Source: Symbiodinium natans
Taxonomy: Eukaryota > Sar > Dinophyceae > Suessiales > Symbiodiniaceae
Reading direction: 5' to 3'
Assembly: GCA_905221605.1 (NCBI GenBank)
Contig: CAJNDS010001112.1
Span: forward strand, 1,588,972-1,652,971
Length of the DNA: 64,000 bases
A program made the position numbers and the translations under genes. The notes under the pieces were generated by a model. The model was not told the origin of the DNA. It saw only the letters and a program-made list of their open reading frames with translations, and searched no databases. Shown one piece after another: positions 40,736-49,954 of this stretch (the stretch's first letter is position 1; the number at the start of each line of letters is the position of its first letter).

Positions 40736-41377
40736 GCCTTGCTTTCGAAAGGGGTTCGCCGAAAGATGGGGCCCGTGGCTTCAGAAGCTTGTGATCGACA
40801 GATGCTGCAGTTTGGAGCGGAGCCTGTTCAGGGTTCACCTTGGTAGGGAGGCACTTTGTTATGGGTAGCCGAGGGACCCCGGCAACCCTAAACGCTAAAT
40901 CCTAAATCTCAAACCCTCAAGCATCCTAAACCCCATAATTTGAATAGTATAACTAATTCAAGCAATTTAAATAAGCCAAATAAATTAAATAAGCTCAGCA
41001 ACTTAAATAAAACAAAAACCCTAGGTGAATCGAGCTTAAGGGTCCAAGGTGCCCGAAACTCTGAACCCTAAACCTGAACCCCTCGAGCGTTTAGAGTTTT
41101 GGGGCCCGTGCCCCGGATGGCGCTCAGGGCCCAAGACGTTGTTTCTTGCTTTCTTTGTGGGGATCATGCTGACCGTCTTGCCAGCAAGAGATCCACAACT
41201 GCACACACACACATATATAAAAATAAATAAATAAATAAATACATGCATATATAGGTTGGATGCGCGTTTTAAGTTTGCATATCTGTACTTCGTTTATGTT
41301 TTGATACATGTTGCAACACTTTAGGAGTGACAGGAGCGCCGCTTCTCTCCCCTTGCGGTCGCAGTTAGGGGCCTCTA

Positions 41378-42046
41378 GTGCAAGCCTTTCGCCATGGACG
41401 AACCCTGGCACATGATGGGGGGGGGGGCCACCTCGTCGTGAAGAATACGTTTTTGCACATCACCACGTCGGATGGAGCCAGGAGAAGGGCTTTTTCCTAT
41501 CCGCGAGACAACTGCAAGATTCCTGCGATGCCTAGTTCTGCGAGCTCCGGGACAGGGCCAGCCTTTTCATCTGAGATGTGCGGGCAGACTTCGATGGTGC
41601 TGCGCAACATTCCCAAGAGTTTTTCTCGAAGCATGTTGTGCGATCTCCTAGAAGCACATCGGTGCCTTGAGGAGGTGGACTTCTTGTACCTCCCCATTCG
41701 GCACAGGGATGGCCGTTGCTTGGGGTACGCCTTCATCAACTTCACCACGGTAGCAGCTGCCATCTCGTTCCGCGGCCACTTCCACCACATGCAGCTGCCT
41801 TGCTCGCTGGGGTCTTGCCCGCAGGGGTCTTCACTCTCAGCCGGCGCTGTGCCAGCTGTGGCTCTCTCTGTGCATGCAAACACACAGATGAAAAACTTGC
41901 AGGAACTCCTGGCCAAGTATACCGACAGCCCCATCTTGCATCCTTTTGTGCCGGAGTGGTTGAAGCCGATCCTTCTGGAGAATGGAAGGCCGGTCCCTTT
42001 CCCATCGCCAACAAGGCGTGTGGAGCCCCCTGAGTGGGCGTGGTGG
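41378..42046 (+). CDS. Mei2-like RNA-recognition-motif protein (exon)
   Basis: RNA-binding protein with a Mei2-type C-terminal RRM (known from yeast meiosis and plant development; a large family in dinoflagellates). SMVLRNIPKSFSRSMLCDLL carries the RNP2-like VLRNIP; FLYLPIRHRDGRCLGYAFIN carries the RNP1-like GYAFINF. After a Cys/Ser-rich stretch comes MKNLQELLAKYTDSPILHPF then VPEWLKPILLENGRPVPFPSP, the family's conserved tail. This uninterrupted stretch is by far the longest recognisable exon in the window. Some retroposed genes look like this, but no poly-A or leader relic is visible. The usual start of the fourth strand is not recognisable and is replaced by a Cys/Ser-rich piece. Initiation is unclear: the frame is open from a GTG at 41378; the first in-frame ATG is at 41528. 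Probable donor GT near 42047. Confidence 0.8.
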
Positions 42047-42078
42047 GTGCAACGACGCCAACCGGGTATCTTGGGGAC

Positions 42079-42118
42079 TGGGTTTAGGGTTTAGGGTTTA
42101 GGGTTTAGGGTTTAGGGC
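42079..42118. repeat. Telomere-type (TTTAGGG)n array
   Basis: About six units starting 32 bases after the likely end of the Mei2-like exon. Confidence 0.95.
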
Positions 42119-42252
42119 TCATAGGATCCTGTGGTCCACATACCCTGTAGGGGTTGCATTCGTGCAGGGTGTATGATTCCAACTTTTAGGTTGCTTTGGG
42201 GGGTTTCCGAAAGTTGGGGGTACCTTTTTTGGGGGTTCCTATAAACGATTAA

Positions 42253-42400
42253 GGTATGTTTGGGTATGTTAGGGGTACCCCTATTTTGGGATTTGTTTTT
42301 TGGTGGGGGGGGGGGGGGGGGGGGGGGGGGAAGGGGGGTCCTTTTTTATACAGGTGCTAGTATGTTTGGGTATGTCAGGGGGTACCCCTGTTTTTGGAAA
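42253..42400. repeat. Duplicated GTATGTTTGGGTATGT segment around a G run
   Basis: GTATGTTTGGGTATGTTAGG (42253) and GTATGTTTGGGTATGTCAGG (42361) flank about 26 G residues. The duplicate and the G run may come from one event. Confidence 0.6.
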
Positions 42401-42424
42401 TGCCATTTGGACTTTGTCCCCAAA

Positions 42425-42580
42425 GAACCCGGCTGTGCTATTCCATCCACTTGTCATCCAGCAGCCAGTGACCAGTGTGAACAAAACTCCTACACCCTTT
42501 TGAATCTAGCCAACCGGAAAACCGTAGACGCAAGTCAGCGAGATGTCAGCACATGCTGGTTGAAGACGTGGAGGCTTTGA
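42425..42580 (+). CDS. Possible last exon of the Mei2-like gene
   Basis: Open frame reading CEQNSYTLLNLANRKTVDAS then QRDVSTCWLKTWRL and TGA at 42578. A second frame is also open. Linked to the Mei2-like gene only by position. Confidence 0.28.
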   Translation, partial: EPGCAIPSTCHPAASDQCEQNSYTLLNLANRKTVDASQRDVSTCWLKTWRL

Positions 42581-42842
42581 ACTACAGTTCCTAATACGCC
42601 TTTCTCCCCTCAAGTTGGCCAGTCCTTCTGGCATTTTCAGATGGGGTGAAGGCGCCAGTAGTGTGCGGAAAGAAGGGTGGCTTGGGCCTGACAAAGTCGG
42701 CGGCACACATGGAATGTCAAACCTCCGATGTGTTGCGGAATAGCTGAAACCTTGCCCATGGTAAGCCTTGTTCCCCAAACCCGATAAACCCCAGACACCC
42801 TAAACCCTAAACGGCCTAAGGCCGTAGCACTTCAGACTCAAG

Positions 42843-42890
42843 GACCACCCCGTCGTTCCAGCTCAATTTGGGCTGCCAGCGCGGCAGTTT
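42843..42890 (+). CDS. Coding-like exon, unrecognised
   Basis: Reads DHPVVPAQFGLPARQFESLI after CTCAAG|G. First exon of the unrecognised block between 42.8 and 50.5 kb. Confidence 0.42.
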
Positions 42891-43035
42891 GAGTCTTTGA
42901 TTTTGTCCCTTAGGGTTTAGGGTGTAGGGATTAGGGTGCAGGGTTTAGCACCACCAAAGTGTTGGAGCTCTATAGGGTTGTTTAGGGCTCTCTGAGCCAA
43001 GCTGTCTGGGCTTGCGCGATGGGAACATCTTCTGC

Positions 43036-43086
43036 CTAAACCCTAAACCCTAAACCCTAAACCCTAAACCCTAAACCCTAAACCCT
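43036..43086. repeat. Telomere-type (CCCTAAA)n array
   Basis: Seven clean units. Confidence 0.95.
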
Positions 43087-43198
43087 CCTGAGGTCTGGCT
43101 TGCGAAAGAAAAACTCTGAGGGTTCATAGGCCCTGAGACGGTCTCTGACCTCCTTTGAAGGGTTCTGATGTATGGGCCCTTAAGTTGTATAGAAGGGG

Positions 43199-43345
43199 TA
43201 CTTGGAGGTTCATGGTACTTAGTAACCAATTATAACTGTACTTATAACCCAAATTATAACTCTATTAGGCCACTTAAGGGGCTTATAAGTACAGTTATAA
43301 GTACAGTTATCATTGGTTAACAAGTATCATGAACCTTCAAGTATA
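43199..43345. repeat. Foldback element, family D
   Basis: Arms ACTTGGAGGTTCATGGTACT and AAGTATCATGAACCTTCAAG; inner AACCAATTATAACTGTACTT is also inverted. Flanked by GAAGGGGT and AAGGGGTACC. Confidence 0.8.
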
Positions 43346-43484
43346 TAAGGGGTACCCTTTACAGGGCCCATACCAAGGGACCATGTAACTGCTCTTAGAG
43401 GCACTGCGGCATGTCGCCGTGAACGATCAAAGACTCCCATTGCCTTGCGTTAGGCAGCCCATGTGTGGGGTTTGCGATATGAAG

Positions 43485-43560
43485 GGGTACCTGATTGGGG
43501 TCCCTTATTGTAAGGGAATCCTACTATTTGGGAGGGTTCTACCATTTTCGTACACCCCCA
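43485..43560. repeat. Dispersed repeat, family J
   Basis: GGGGTACCTGATTGGGGTCC and AAGGGAATCCTACTATTTGG. Related pieces lie at 62783 and 63145. Confidence 0.55.
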
Positions 43561-43727
43561 TTTGTAATTTGCACCGCCCTTAGAAGTGGGCCCAGACGTC
43601 CTGGGCACGAGGGCGGCTGTTCTCACAGCATCCCGCTTGTTCGTTGGAAAACCCTCCCGCGAAACCCGATAAACCCACAACCCTAAACCGACAACCCTGA
43701 CCCTAATTAAACCCTAAACCCTATAGG

Positions 43728-43798
43728 TAGTATGGGACCGAAATGAGCGGGGAGCAAGTGCTCTTGGGTCGCCGTGATCTTGTTGTTTATATGTCTTA
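43728..43798 (+). CDS. Coding-like exon, unrecognised
   Basis: Reads YGTEMSGEQVLLGRRDLVVY then MSYRIN after AGGTAG. Coding-like; no family recognised. Confidence 0.4.
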
Positions 43799-43837
43799 CC
43801 GTATAAACCCTAAACCCCAATTAAACCACTAGCCAGG

Positions 43838-43942
43838 GCCCAGAGTAGACCCTTATTCCCCCTTTTTGTTAGGGTTTAGGTCCTTATAAGCCCCTTTAAC
43901 CAAACGGGCACCCTTTTTGTTGCTAGGTTACTCTTGGGTCTA
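43838..43942. repeat. Foldback element, family H, good copy
   Basis: GCCCAGAGTAGACCCTTATT at the left and TTGCTAGGTTACTCTTGGGT at the right. Confidence 0.7.
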
Positions 43943-43943
43943 G

Positions 43944-44140
43944 ATGGTTTTCTGCAATTATGAAAGAGCAGTATGGCTATTGTTTCTGTTCCTTCTTTTC
44001 ATCTTCAGCTTTGTTGTCCTTGTCATGGTTAGTGTGCGCCGCAGTCTGTCTCTTGACACTTCCATGTCCAGCGGGCAAGCAGAACTATTGCAATGCCACG
44101 TGCTCTTCAGTTTCCATGATGGGGCGCAGCGTTCAGGGTT
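43944..44140 (+). CDS. Coding-like stretch with a possible membrane helix
   Basis: One frame gives a hydrophobic run (VWLLFLFLLFIFSFVVLVMV) followed by AELLQCHVLFSFHDGAQRSG. A second frame gives a Cys-rich reading. An exon may begin after TGTCCAG at about 44070. Uncertain. Confidence 0.32.
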
Positions 44141-44444
44141 AAGTGTACACCCTAAACCCTAAACCCTACAATTTGGGCGTGTTATTAAAAGCCTGAATTT
44201 TACTAATCAAAAGCGTGCGTCGCTCACTCCTTGCCTTTTCATTATAAAATAGTACAGGCCTTTCGTAATCTCTCCACGGTTACTTCTCAGCCTTTATCTT
44301 GTTCACTGTCATCCCGGGCTAGTTAGTAAGGTGTGTTGGTTTCGTGTCGCGAGAGAAGGTATAAACCCTAAACTCCAAAACCTGCAAGGGGGCCCATCAA
44401 GCTAGCTCCAAGCGATTTTCCTTCTCCAGTTCCCGGTCTAATAC

Positions 44445-44554
44445 CCTAAGGATCCATGTACCTACATATAGTCTCTGCTTGGGCCCTACAGCTACTATAA
44501 AGGAACCCCTTTAAGGCCCAAGTGTATACTATATGGGTACATGGATCCTTAGGG
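44445..44554. repeat. Foldback element, family A, intact copy
   Basis: Arms CTAAGGATCCATGTACCTAC and TATGGGTACATGGATCCTTA. Confidence 0.8.
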
Positions 44555-44596
44555 ATACCTGCAGCCGTTCCAGCTTTGCAGGGCAGAGAGACGAAG

Positions 44597-44798
44597 TCTT
44601 GGTAGCCCAATGGAACCCTTTGCCCTTGTTATTGGTTCAAGGGTTTAGGGTTTAGGGTTTAGGGTTTAGGGTTTAGGGTTTAGGGTTTAGGGTTTAGGGT
44701 TTAGGGTTTAGGGTTTAGGAAGGTTCCCTTGCGAAGTAACCAACCCAAAGAAGGGTGCCCTCATAATTACTCATGATATAGTTCCTGGGCTACCAAGA
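44597..44798. repeat. Foldback family M interrupted by a telomere-type array
   Basis: Outer ends TCTTGGTAGCCCAATGGAAC and CCTGGGCTACCAAGAA are inverted. Eleven TTTAGGG units (44641-44719) lie between GGTTCAAGG and AAGGTTCCCTTGC. The uninterrupted copy at 46096 reads TTGGTGCAAGGTTCCCTT at the same place, so AAGG may be a target duplication. Confidence 0.8.
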
Positions 44799-45133
44799 AG
44801 TGTTCCACCCTCTGAGTGATGTTGCGCGCGTGCTGTAGTGACGCGGATGCTTCTCTGAAGCATAGACTTTGCTTTTTCATCGCGTTGTGAGAATGAAGAT
44901 CTCGCATGCATGCCCGGGTCGTGAGAGCCGAAATCCAGTTCCCCCTGCCCTAAAGCCTAAACCATAGACCTGGGTCTTTGCAATTCGATCGAAGACCTCG
45001 GCCCTGTAGTTGCAAGACTCCCACGAAGACCCCCCCAAATGAAACGAGCGAATTTGGGTAATATGTTCTGTTCCTTTGGTATGCCCGAAGCTGACTACGA
45101 GGTCTAAGTCTAACCCTAAACCCTTTCAACCAG

Positions 45134-45210
45134 GTGTGGCAGCGTGGAGCTTCCTGCTGGGATGGCCGATTCGACGACCCTGTCATGGAGGTGGGGCAAG
45201 AACTGAGCCG
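45134..45210 (+). CDS. Coding-like exon, unrecognised
   Basis: Reads VWQRGASCWDGRFDDPVMEV then GQELS between AACCAG|G and a GT donor at 45211. Strong coding character. The WDGRFDDPVM phrase is distinctive and could be searched. Confidence 0.52.
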
Positions 45211-45380
45211 GTATAGGGTTTAGGGATGTTTAGGGTTTAGGGTTTAGGCTTTAGGGTTTAGGGTTTAGGGTTTAGGGATTAGGGTGCTCTGCTTCTTTCC
45301 TTGGGAGACATAAAACCCTACCATCCAAGTCTTTGAGGGCCTAAGACTTATAACTACACCTGACCTCTCTGGAAAGGATT

Positions 45381-45475
45381 GGGTTTAGGGTTTAGGGTTT
45401 AGGGTTTAGTTCAGGGTTTAGGGTTTAGGGTTTAGGGTTTAGGGTTTAGGGTTTAGGGTTTAGGGTTTGGGGTTC
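45381..45475. repeat. Telomere-type (TTTAGGG)n array
   Basis: About 13 units with one TAGTTCAGGG break near 45410. A second array lies at 45220-45285. Confidence 0.95.
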
Positions 45476-45540
45476 AGGTTTCGCATTGGGCACTTCGGCT
45501 ACCCATAGAGTTGCGTGCGGGATAGTTTTTGGACCTGCAG

Positions 45541-45574
45541 GGAGAGCCTCAATTAATTCTCTTGGTCACCACGG
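45541..45574 (+). CDS. Short coding-like exon
   Basis: Reads GEPQLILLVTT after CCTGCAG|G. Only about 34 bases, so weak on its own. Confidence 0.3.
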
Positions 45575-45640
45575 ATTTAGGGTTTAGGGTTTAGGGTTTA
45601 GGGTTTAGGATGAAGTTGCATGTGGTTGCTGAAGCTTAAG

Positions 45641-45664
45641 GTCTTCGACACCGATAAGGGCCGT
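45641..45664 (+). CDS. Short coding-like exon
   Basis: Reads VFDTDKGR after GCTTAAG|G. It resembles the start of an EF-hand loop but is too short to assign. Confidence 0.25.
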
Positions 45665-45745
45665 AGAGGCCTAAAGCCCTAAACTTCTACACCCTGGGCA
45701 CACTACAGCCGTAAACGCCCAAACCCCTAAACCCCCGAAACCTAG

Positions 45746-45815
45746 GGAGTTTCCAGAGGACACTCCTTCGAACATCCATCCTTGCCTGCCTTACGCGCGT
45801 GTGAGAGCCGAAGGC
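45746..45815 (+). CDS. Coding-like exon, unrecognised
   Basis: Reads EFPEDTPSNIHPCLPYARVR then AEG after CCTAG|G. No family recognised. Confidence 0.38.
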
Positions 45816-45923
45816 GCGAAGCCCCGACCCGAAACCCCTCGAACCCCCAAACCCCCTAGACCCCTAAACCCCTATAGACCCCTAAACCCCTGGAACCCTT
45901 GAACCCCCAAACCGAAACAACAG

Positions 45924-45974
45924 GAGCAAGCTGAGGAGTTGGCCCGGCGCTGGCTCACCGAGGCCGGCGCGTAG
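45924..45974 (+). CDS. Coding-like exon with a stop
   Basis: After CAACAG|G it reads EQAEELARRWLTEAGA then TAG. It may be a terminal exon or end earlier at a GC donor (GCGCGT). Confidence 0.42.
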   Translation, partial: EQAEELARRWLTEAGA

Positions 45975-46007
45975 AGCAAAGCCAGCAGGTTTAGGGTTTA
46001 GGGTTTA

Positions 46008-46085
46008 GGGCTTTAGGGCTTTAGGGCTTTAGGGCTTTAGGGCTTTAGGGCTTTAGGGCTTTAGGGCTTTAGGGCTTAGGGCTTG
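46008..46085. repeat. Variant telomere-type array with GGGCTTTA unit
   Basis: About nine 8-base GGGCTTTA units directly follow a short TTTAGGG run. The unit differs from the normal heptamer by an added C. Confidence 0.95.
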
Positions 46086-46095
46086 GGGCACCAGA

Positions 46096-46242
46096 TCCTG
46101 GTAGCCCAGTGATACCCATTTTCCCTGTTTTTGGTGCAAGGTTCCCTTATCAAGTAGCCAACTTTTGGTGCAAGGTTCCCTTATCAAGTAGCCAACCCAA
46201 AAGAGGGTGCCCTTGTTGTAATATGGCTACTGGGATACCAAG
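46096..46242. repeat. Foldback family M, copy without array
   Basis: CTGGTAGCCCAGTGATACCC and GCTACTGGGATACCAAGAC are the ends. A 35-base segment TTTTGGTGCAAGG..GTAGCCAAC is duplicated in tandem inside. Confidence 0.7.
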
Positions 46243-46949
46243 ACATAGCGATTTCGCTGGATTAGCGTCTCTTTTTGGGTTACCCAAAGTAATAACGGGC
46301 CCGCCTTATATTCGCAACCCTAAAGAGGGACCCCATGTTCTAGAAGTGACCATATGGTGAGCATTGGGGGGGGGGGGGGGGGTTGCGTTTCGGGTTTGGG
46401 TTTTGGTTTGTTTTTGTGTTTCGGGTTAGGGTTTGGCAAAAAGACGGGTCTACAGTTTCAGGGGCTTCCAGGGCTTTGGGGTTTTTATACCCTAAACCCT
46501 AAACCCTAAACCCTAAACGCAGCGAGAGAGCGAGAGAGAGAGAGAGCCGCTGTGCGGTTCAGAGCTCGAATGCCTTCTATCTCCCCCTTGGGAATTATTT
46601 TGTATTTTTGTTTTTATAAAACCCAACAAGATTTTGAACATATTATTTTTCTTATTATAAGCCTTAGCCATGAGCCCGGTGTGTTAATGTTCCCTGAACC
46701 CTTCCAACAGTCGTGCCACAACTCGATCCAAGCCCCTGCGTCCGAAAGTTCCTAAACCCTAAACCCTAAACCCTAAGCCCTAAGCCCTAAACCCTATACC
46801 CACAGATTGACGACCCCAAGCCCTTCTAAGCGAGCCGATAGGGCTTGTAGGGTTTATTGGCGTTTTGGGCTTTGTAGTGTTTAGAGGGTTTATAGGGCTT
46901 GTAGGCTGTATAGGGTTTACATATATATACAGGTTTATATAACTTTTAT

Positions 46950-47000
46950 AATAGGGTTTATTTAGTAAAAAAAAAATATATATATATATATATATACAGG
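46950..47000. repeat. AT-rich duplicated tract
   Basis: ACAGGTTTATATAACTTTTA occurs twice (about 46930 and 46996) around an A run and a TATATA run. Confidence 0.7.
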
Positions 47001-47182
47001 TTTATATAACTTTTATAGGGCTTATTTAGGATTTAAATAGGTTTTATATAGGGTTTACAGGGTCCCTACCTGGCCTCCGCTTCTGCCGTGTGGTCGGGGT
47101 GGGCGCATCCCGCATCATCGGGCGTCGGACACAGCTTTAGCATGTTGCCATGGAGCCACAAGCCATGTCGCCAGTTTCCCCT

Positions 47183-47260
47183 AAACCCTAACTAAACCCT
47201 AAACCCTAAACCCTAAACCCTAAACCCTAAACCCTAAACCCTAAACCTAAACCCCAAACC
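47183..47260. repeat. Telomere-type (CCCTAAA)n array
   Basis: About 10 units with CCCTAACTAAA and CCTAAACC breaks. Confidence 0.93.
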
Positions 47261-47296
47261 CTAAACTCCAAAAGGGTTTCGGGTTGGGAGCGTCAG

Positions 47297-47388
47297 GCCG
47301 AGTCATCTCTGACCTCTGCCTGCGATGAACTCGCGGCCTTACCGGCCACCCTACGCGCGGAACACCCGGCTTCTTGCCCTATATGTAG
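47297..47388 (+). CDS. Coding-like exon ending CPIC, unrecognised
   Basis: Reads AESSLTSACDELAALPATLR then AEHPASCPIC between GTCAG|G and TGTAG|GTTTAG. The donor is formed by the first telomere-type unit. The HxxxCPIC end could start a zinc-binding fold (inference only). Confidence 0.52.
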
Positions 47389-47421
47389 GTTTAGGGTTTC
47401 GGGATTCGGGTTTAGGGTTTA

Positions 47422-47540
47422 GGGTCCATGTACCATTTTCTTATGTACCTGTATATACTTGGGCCTTCACCTGGCCTCCACGTAGGAGGTTTTCTTTACT
47501 TAAGGCCCAAGTATTTCCTATGTAGGTACATGGGCCCCTG
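47422..47540. repeat. Foldback element, family A
   Basis: Arms GGGTCCATGTACCATTTTCT and TATGTAGGTACATGGGCCCC. Confidence 0.7.
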
Positions 47541-47612
47541 AAGGGCTGCGAGGGTTGCAGCTTCCCTGACCCTTCCACCTTCAAAACCCTAAACCCCCAA
47601 ACCCTAGTCCCT

Positions 47613-47715
47613 AAACTAGGTAGGCTCTTGCAACATTGCATATTTCCCCTTAGTGGGTTTAAGAGGATCATACGCAGGAATATCTTTCAGAGGGTTTCAA
47701 GGGCCATCCTAGTAC
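47613..47715. repeat. Dispersed repeat, family I
   Basis: GTGGGTTTAAGAGGATCATA and AGGAATATCTTTCAGAGGGT, ending GGGCCATCCTAG. The following exon starts 15 bases later. Confidence 0.65.
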
Positions 47716-47729
47716 ACCCTAAACCCCAG

Positions 47730-47837
47730 ACGCATCTTGAGGATGTCTTCGTGGCCGTGGATCACGTCCTCAGGGTGGAGCTCGATCTTCTGAAGTACTC
47801 GCAGGGCCTTTTTGAAGAGTCTGTGTCTCGTGCAAAG
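47730..47837 (+). CDS. Coding-like exon of 36 codons, unrecognised
   Basis: Reads THLEDVFVAVDHVLRVELDL then LKYSQGLFEESVSRAK between ACCCCAG and AAG|GTGGAA. Excellent coding character with an amphipathic helix. If the donor is not used, the frame stops at 47847-47849. Confidence 0.58.
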
Positions 47838-47957
47838 GTGGAAGCCTAGCCATCAGCTTGCAAGAGCCTGTGCGTGAACTGGATCAGTGCAGCATGTCGC
47901 GTGACTAGACCCCAAACCCTAACCCTAAACCCTAAACCCTAAACCCTAAACCCCCAG

Positions 47958-48060
47958 AGTTTGTCCTAGCACTGCTCGAGTTTGGCTCCAGATGCTCGCT
48001 CGGGCTTTGTGTGCTGGGCATGTCTTCCCCTGAGCAGAGGAAAACCCGCGGCACTGAACA
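47958..48060 (+). CDS. Coding-like exon, unrecognised
   Basis: Reads FVLALLEFGSRCSLGLCVLG then MSSPEQRKTRGTEH after CCCCCAG. A hydrophobic, Cys-containing segment followed by a basic one. The 3' edge is uncertain. Confidence 0.5.
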
Positions 48061-48159
48061 TGCTGCCCCAGACCCGAGTCCTAAACCCTGTCATATGCTC
48101 TATTAAAGGACAGACGTGCTTGAATTGTTGGGTTCTTTAACCCTTATTACCACCAGATT

Positions 48160-48252
48160 CCTTGAGAACCCCCAAAAAATAGAAATATTCTCCCTTGTTA
48201 AGGGTAATAGAGAGATTATGTTTTGTCTTCTTTAGGGGTTCTCAAGCAAATA
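48160..48252. repeat. Foldback element, family B
   Basis: Arms CTTGAGAACCCCCAAAAAAT and TTTAGGGGTTCTCAAGCAAA. Compensating changes on both arms (TTGAGAAC/GTTCTCAA). Confidence 0.75.
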
Positions 48253-48258
48253 GTAGTT

Positions 48259-48318
48259 TAAGTTGGAGAAGCAGATCTCCAAGTCCTTGGTTCAGATCGC
48301 GGGTTCACACGGAGGTCG
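48259..48318 (+). CDS. Possible short exon
   Basis: Reads LEKQISKSLVQIAG right after a family B element. Weak; a second frame is open. Confidence 0.25.
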
Positions 48319-48461
48319 TCCGTGCTGCTGAGCCTGGGCTTTTGAAAGACTTCCCCCAAGAGTGCTCACGTTTAAAGTTTAAAGGTCACCTGGGTACGTC
48401 TCACAAGTCAGGGGTCAGCTGGTTCCTAAACCCTAAACCCTATATATCCTAAACCCTAAAC

Positions 48462-48577
48462 TGCTGGCTCCTGTTGGAGCATCTTCTGTTGATCTTGAAC
48501 TTTGTTGGGTCTGCCTATACCTTGCAGTGATAGCCCTATCTGGCATGTTGTCTTTTCTGGCGCCCCCTACTGTATTT
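48462..48577 (+). CDS. Coding-like stretch with a possible membrane helix
   Basis: Reads VDLELCWVCLYLAVIALSGM then LSFLAPP, a run long enough to cross a membrane. Borders not fixed; a TTTAGGG array follows. Confidence 0.38.
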
Positions 48578-48628
48578 AGGGTTTAGGGTTTAGGGTTTAG
48601 GGTTTAGGGTTTAGGGTCAGTTTCTCGG

Positions 48629-48735
48629 ACCCAGAGTCGACCCTCATTCCTTTTTAGGGTTGCAGTTGCCTTTGTAAGCTCCCTCAAACCAAAAAGATCA
48701 CCCTTTTTATTCCTACGTTCCTCTTGGGGCTAGCT
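48629..48735. repeat. Foldback element, family H
   Basis: CCCAGAGTCGACCCTCATTC and TTATTCCTACGTTCCTCTTG. Confidence 0.65.
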
Positions 48736-48946
48736 TTGTAGTCAGACATTGAGACCACGTCACGAAATTGAAAGCGTGCAAACGCTCTGCATCTGCCAGC
48801 ACCCTGAACCCGTGAAACAGCGCTCCTAGGTTTAGGGTTTAGGGCAGCCATGATGCAAAAAAGGGTTTAAGGTTTAGAGTTTAGGGTTTTGAGTTTAGGG
48901 TTTAGGGTTTAGGGTTTAGGGTTTAGGGTGAGGGAGACGTACCCAG

Positions 48947-49044
48947 GCGAACCCGGCCAAAGGGTGCCTTTGAACTGGTGGCTTCCATGCTTCATGCGCT
49001 CTCCGTCGCCCTGGACCCTAAGGTCCTACAGTCTGACTGGTCAG
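48947..49044 (+). CDS. Coding-like exon, unrecognised
   Basis: Reads RTRPKGAFELVASMLHALSV then ALDPKVLQSDWS between ACCCAG|G and TCAG|GTTTAG. The donor is again the first base pair of a TTTAGGG array. Strong helical coding character. Confidence 0.55.
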
Positions 49045-49333
49045 GTTTAGGGTTTAGGGTTTAGGGTTTAGGGTTTAGGGTTTAGGGATATTATCGAGGC
49101 GGGCGAAGTCTCTTGGAAAAAGGGTCTAGGGTTTAGGGTCCGGTTTAGGGTTCTTAAGAATGCAAAGTCTTCTTAGAAGTTCGGCCTATTACTGGTCAGA
49201 TTTAGGGCTTCCGAGCTTAAGGTTAGTGCTACCATTCCACTACCTTCTTAGGAGTTAGGTCTGGCGCGTATAGAAGCGACTCAAGGCAGGTTTGTGTTTT
49301 CGAGCTTGCAAGGCTCTTGTGCTGACTACTAGG

Positions 49334-49425
49334 GGGGCCGTGGCGCAACACGAGCCCGAAATAAACCTTTACAAGCTCCAGAAACCGAAGATGCAGTGGT
49401 TGTTGGTCACTGGCGTGAGTGCACA
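49334..49425 (+). CDS. Coding-like exon, unrecognised
   Basis: Reads VAQHEPEINLYKLQKPKMQW then LLVTGVSAQQGT. The minus strand is also open here; plus is preferred by context. Confidence 0.45.
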
Positions 49426-49439
49426 GCAAGGGACCCTGG

Positions 49440-49512
49440 GGTTAGGGTTTAGGGTTTAGGGTTTAGGGTTTAGGGTTTAGGGTTTAGGGTTTAGGGTTTA
49501 GGGTTTAGGGTT
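49440..49512. repeat. Telomere-type (TTTAGGG)n array
   Basis: About ten clean units. Confidence 0.95.
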
Positions 49513-49569
49513 CAGCATCACTAAACCTTAAACCCTAAACCTGGTTTCGGGGCACGGAAGTGCTGGGCA

Positions 49570-49660
49570 CCTCTTCATCAGAGTGTCTTGCGCGTGGAGG
49601 TCGTCGAAGTTCACCTGTACAGATGCTCTACAAAGTGGCCGTCCCTGAGTTGGAGAGTTG
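49570..49660 (+). CDS. Coding-like segment(s), unrecognised
   Basis: One frame reads SVLRVEVVEVHLYR; a second, after TGTACAG at 49621-49622, reads MLYKVAVPELES then stop. Probably only one is used. Confidence 0.33.
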
Positions 49661-49954
49661 ATCAAAGACACCCTCAATCTGGGGTTTAAAAAGAATATGT
49701 AAGCCTAGAAGGAAGTTTCCATCCTTGAGATGACCAGAGGCCCCATAATTCGGGGCAACCTGCAATTCTCTGTTGGGCGTAGGATTTTGCAGGGTTTTGG
49801 GATGTCTTGGCCTCTCCCAAAACCTGATCCTCATCCGTTCTTCATGAACCCTGAACCCTACACCCAAAACCCTAACTCTTAACCCTAAACCCTAAACCCA
49901 AACCCTAAGCTTATTTCGGGCTTTTTTAGGGTTGCATTTAGGTTCGGGGGGCAG

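Noticed and set aside
41497-42061. Minus-strand open frames opposite the Mei2-like exon
   Set aside because: Shadow frames of a GC-rich coding exon whose plus-strand product has clear RRM motifs.
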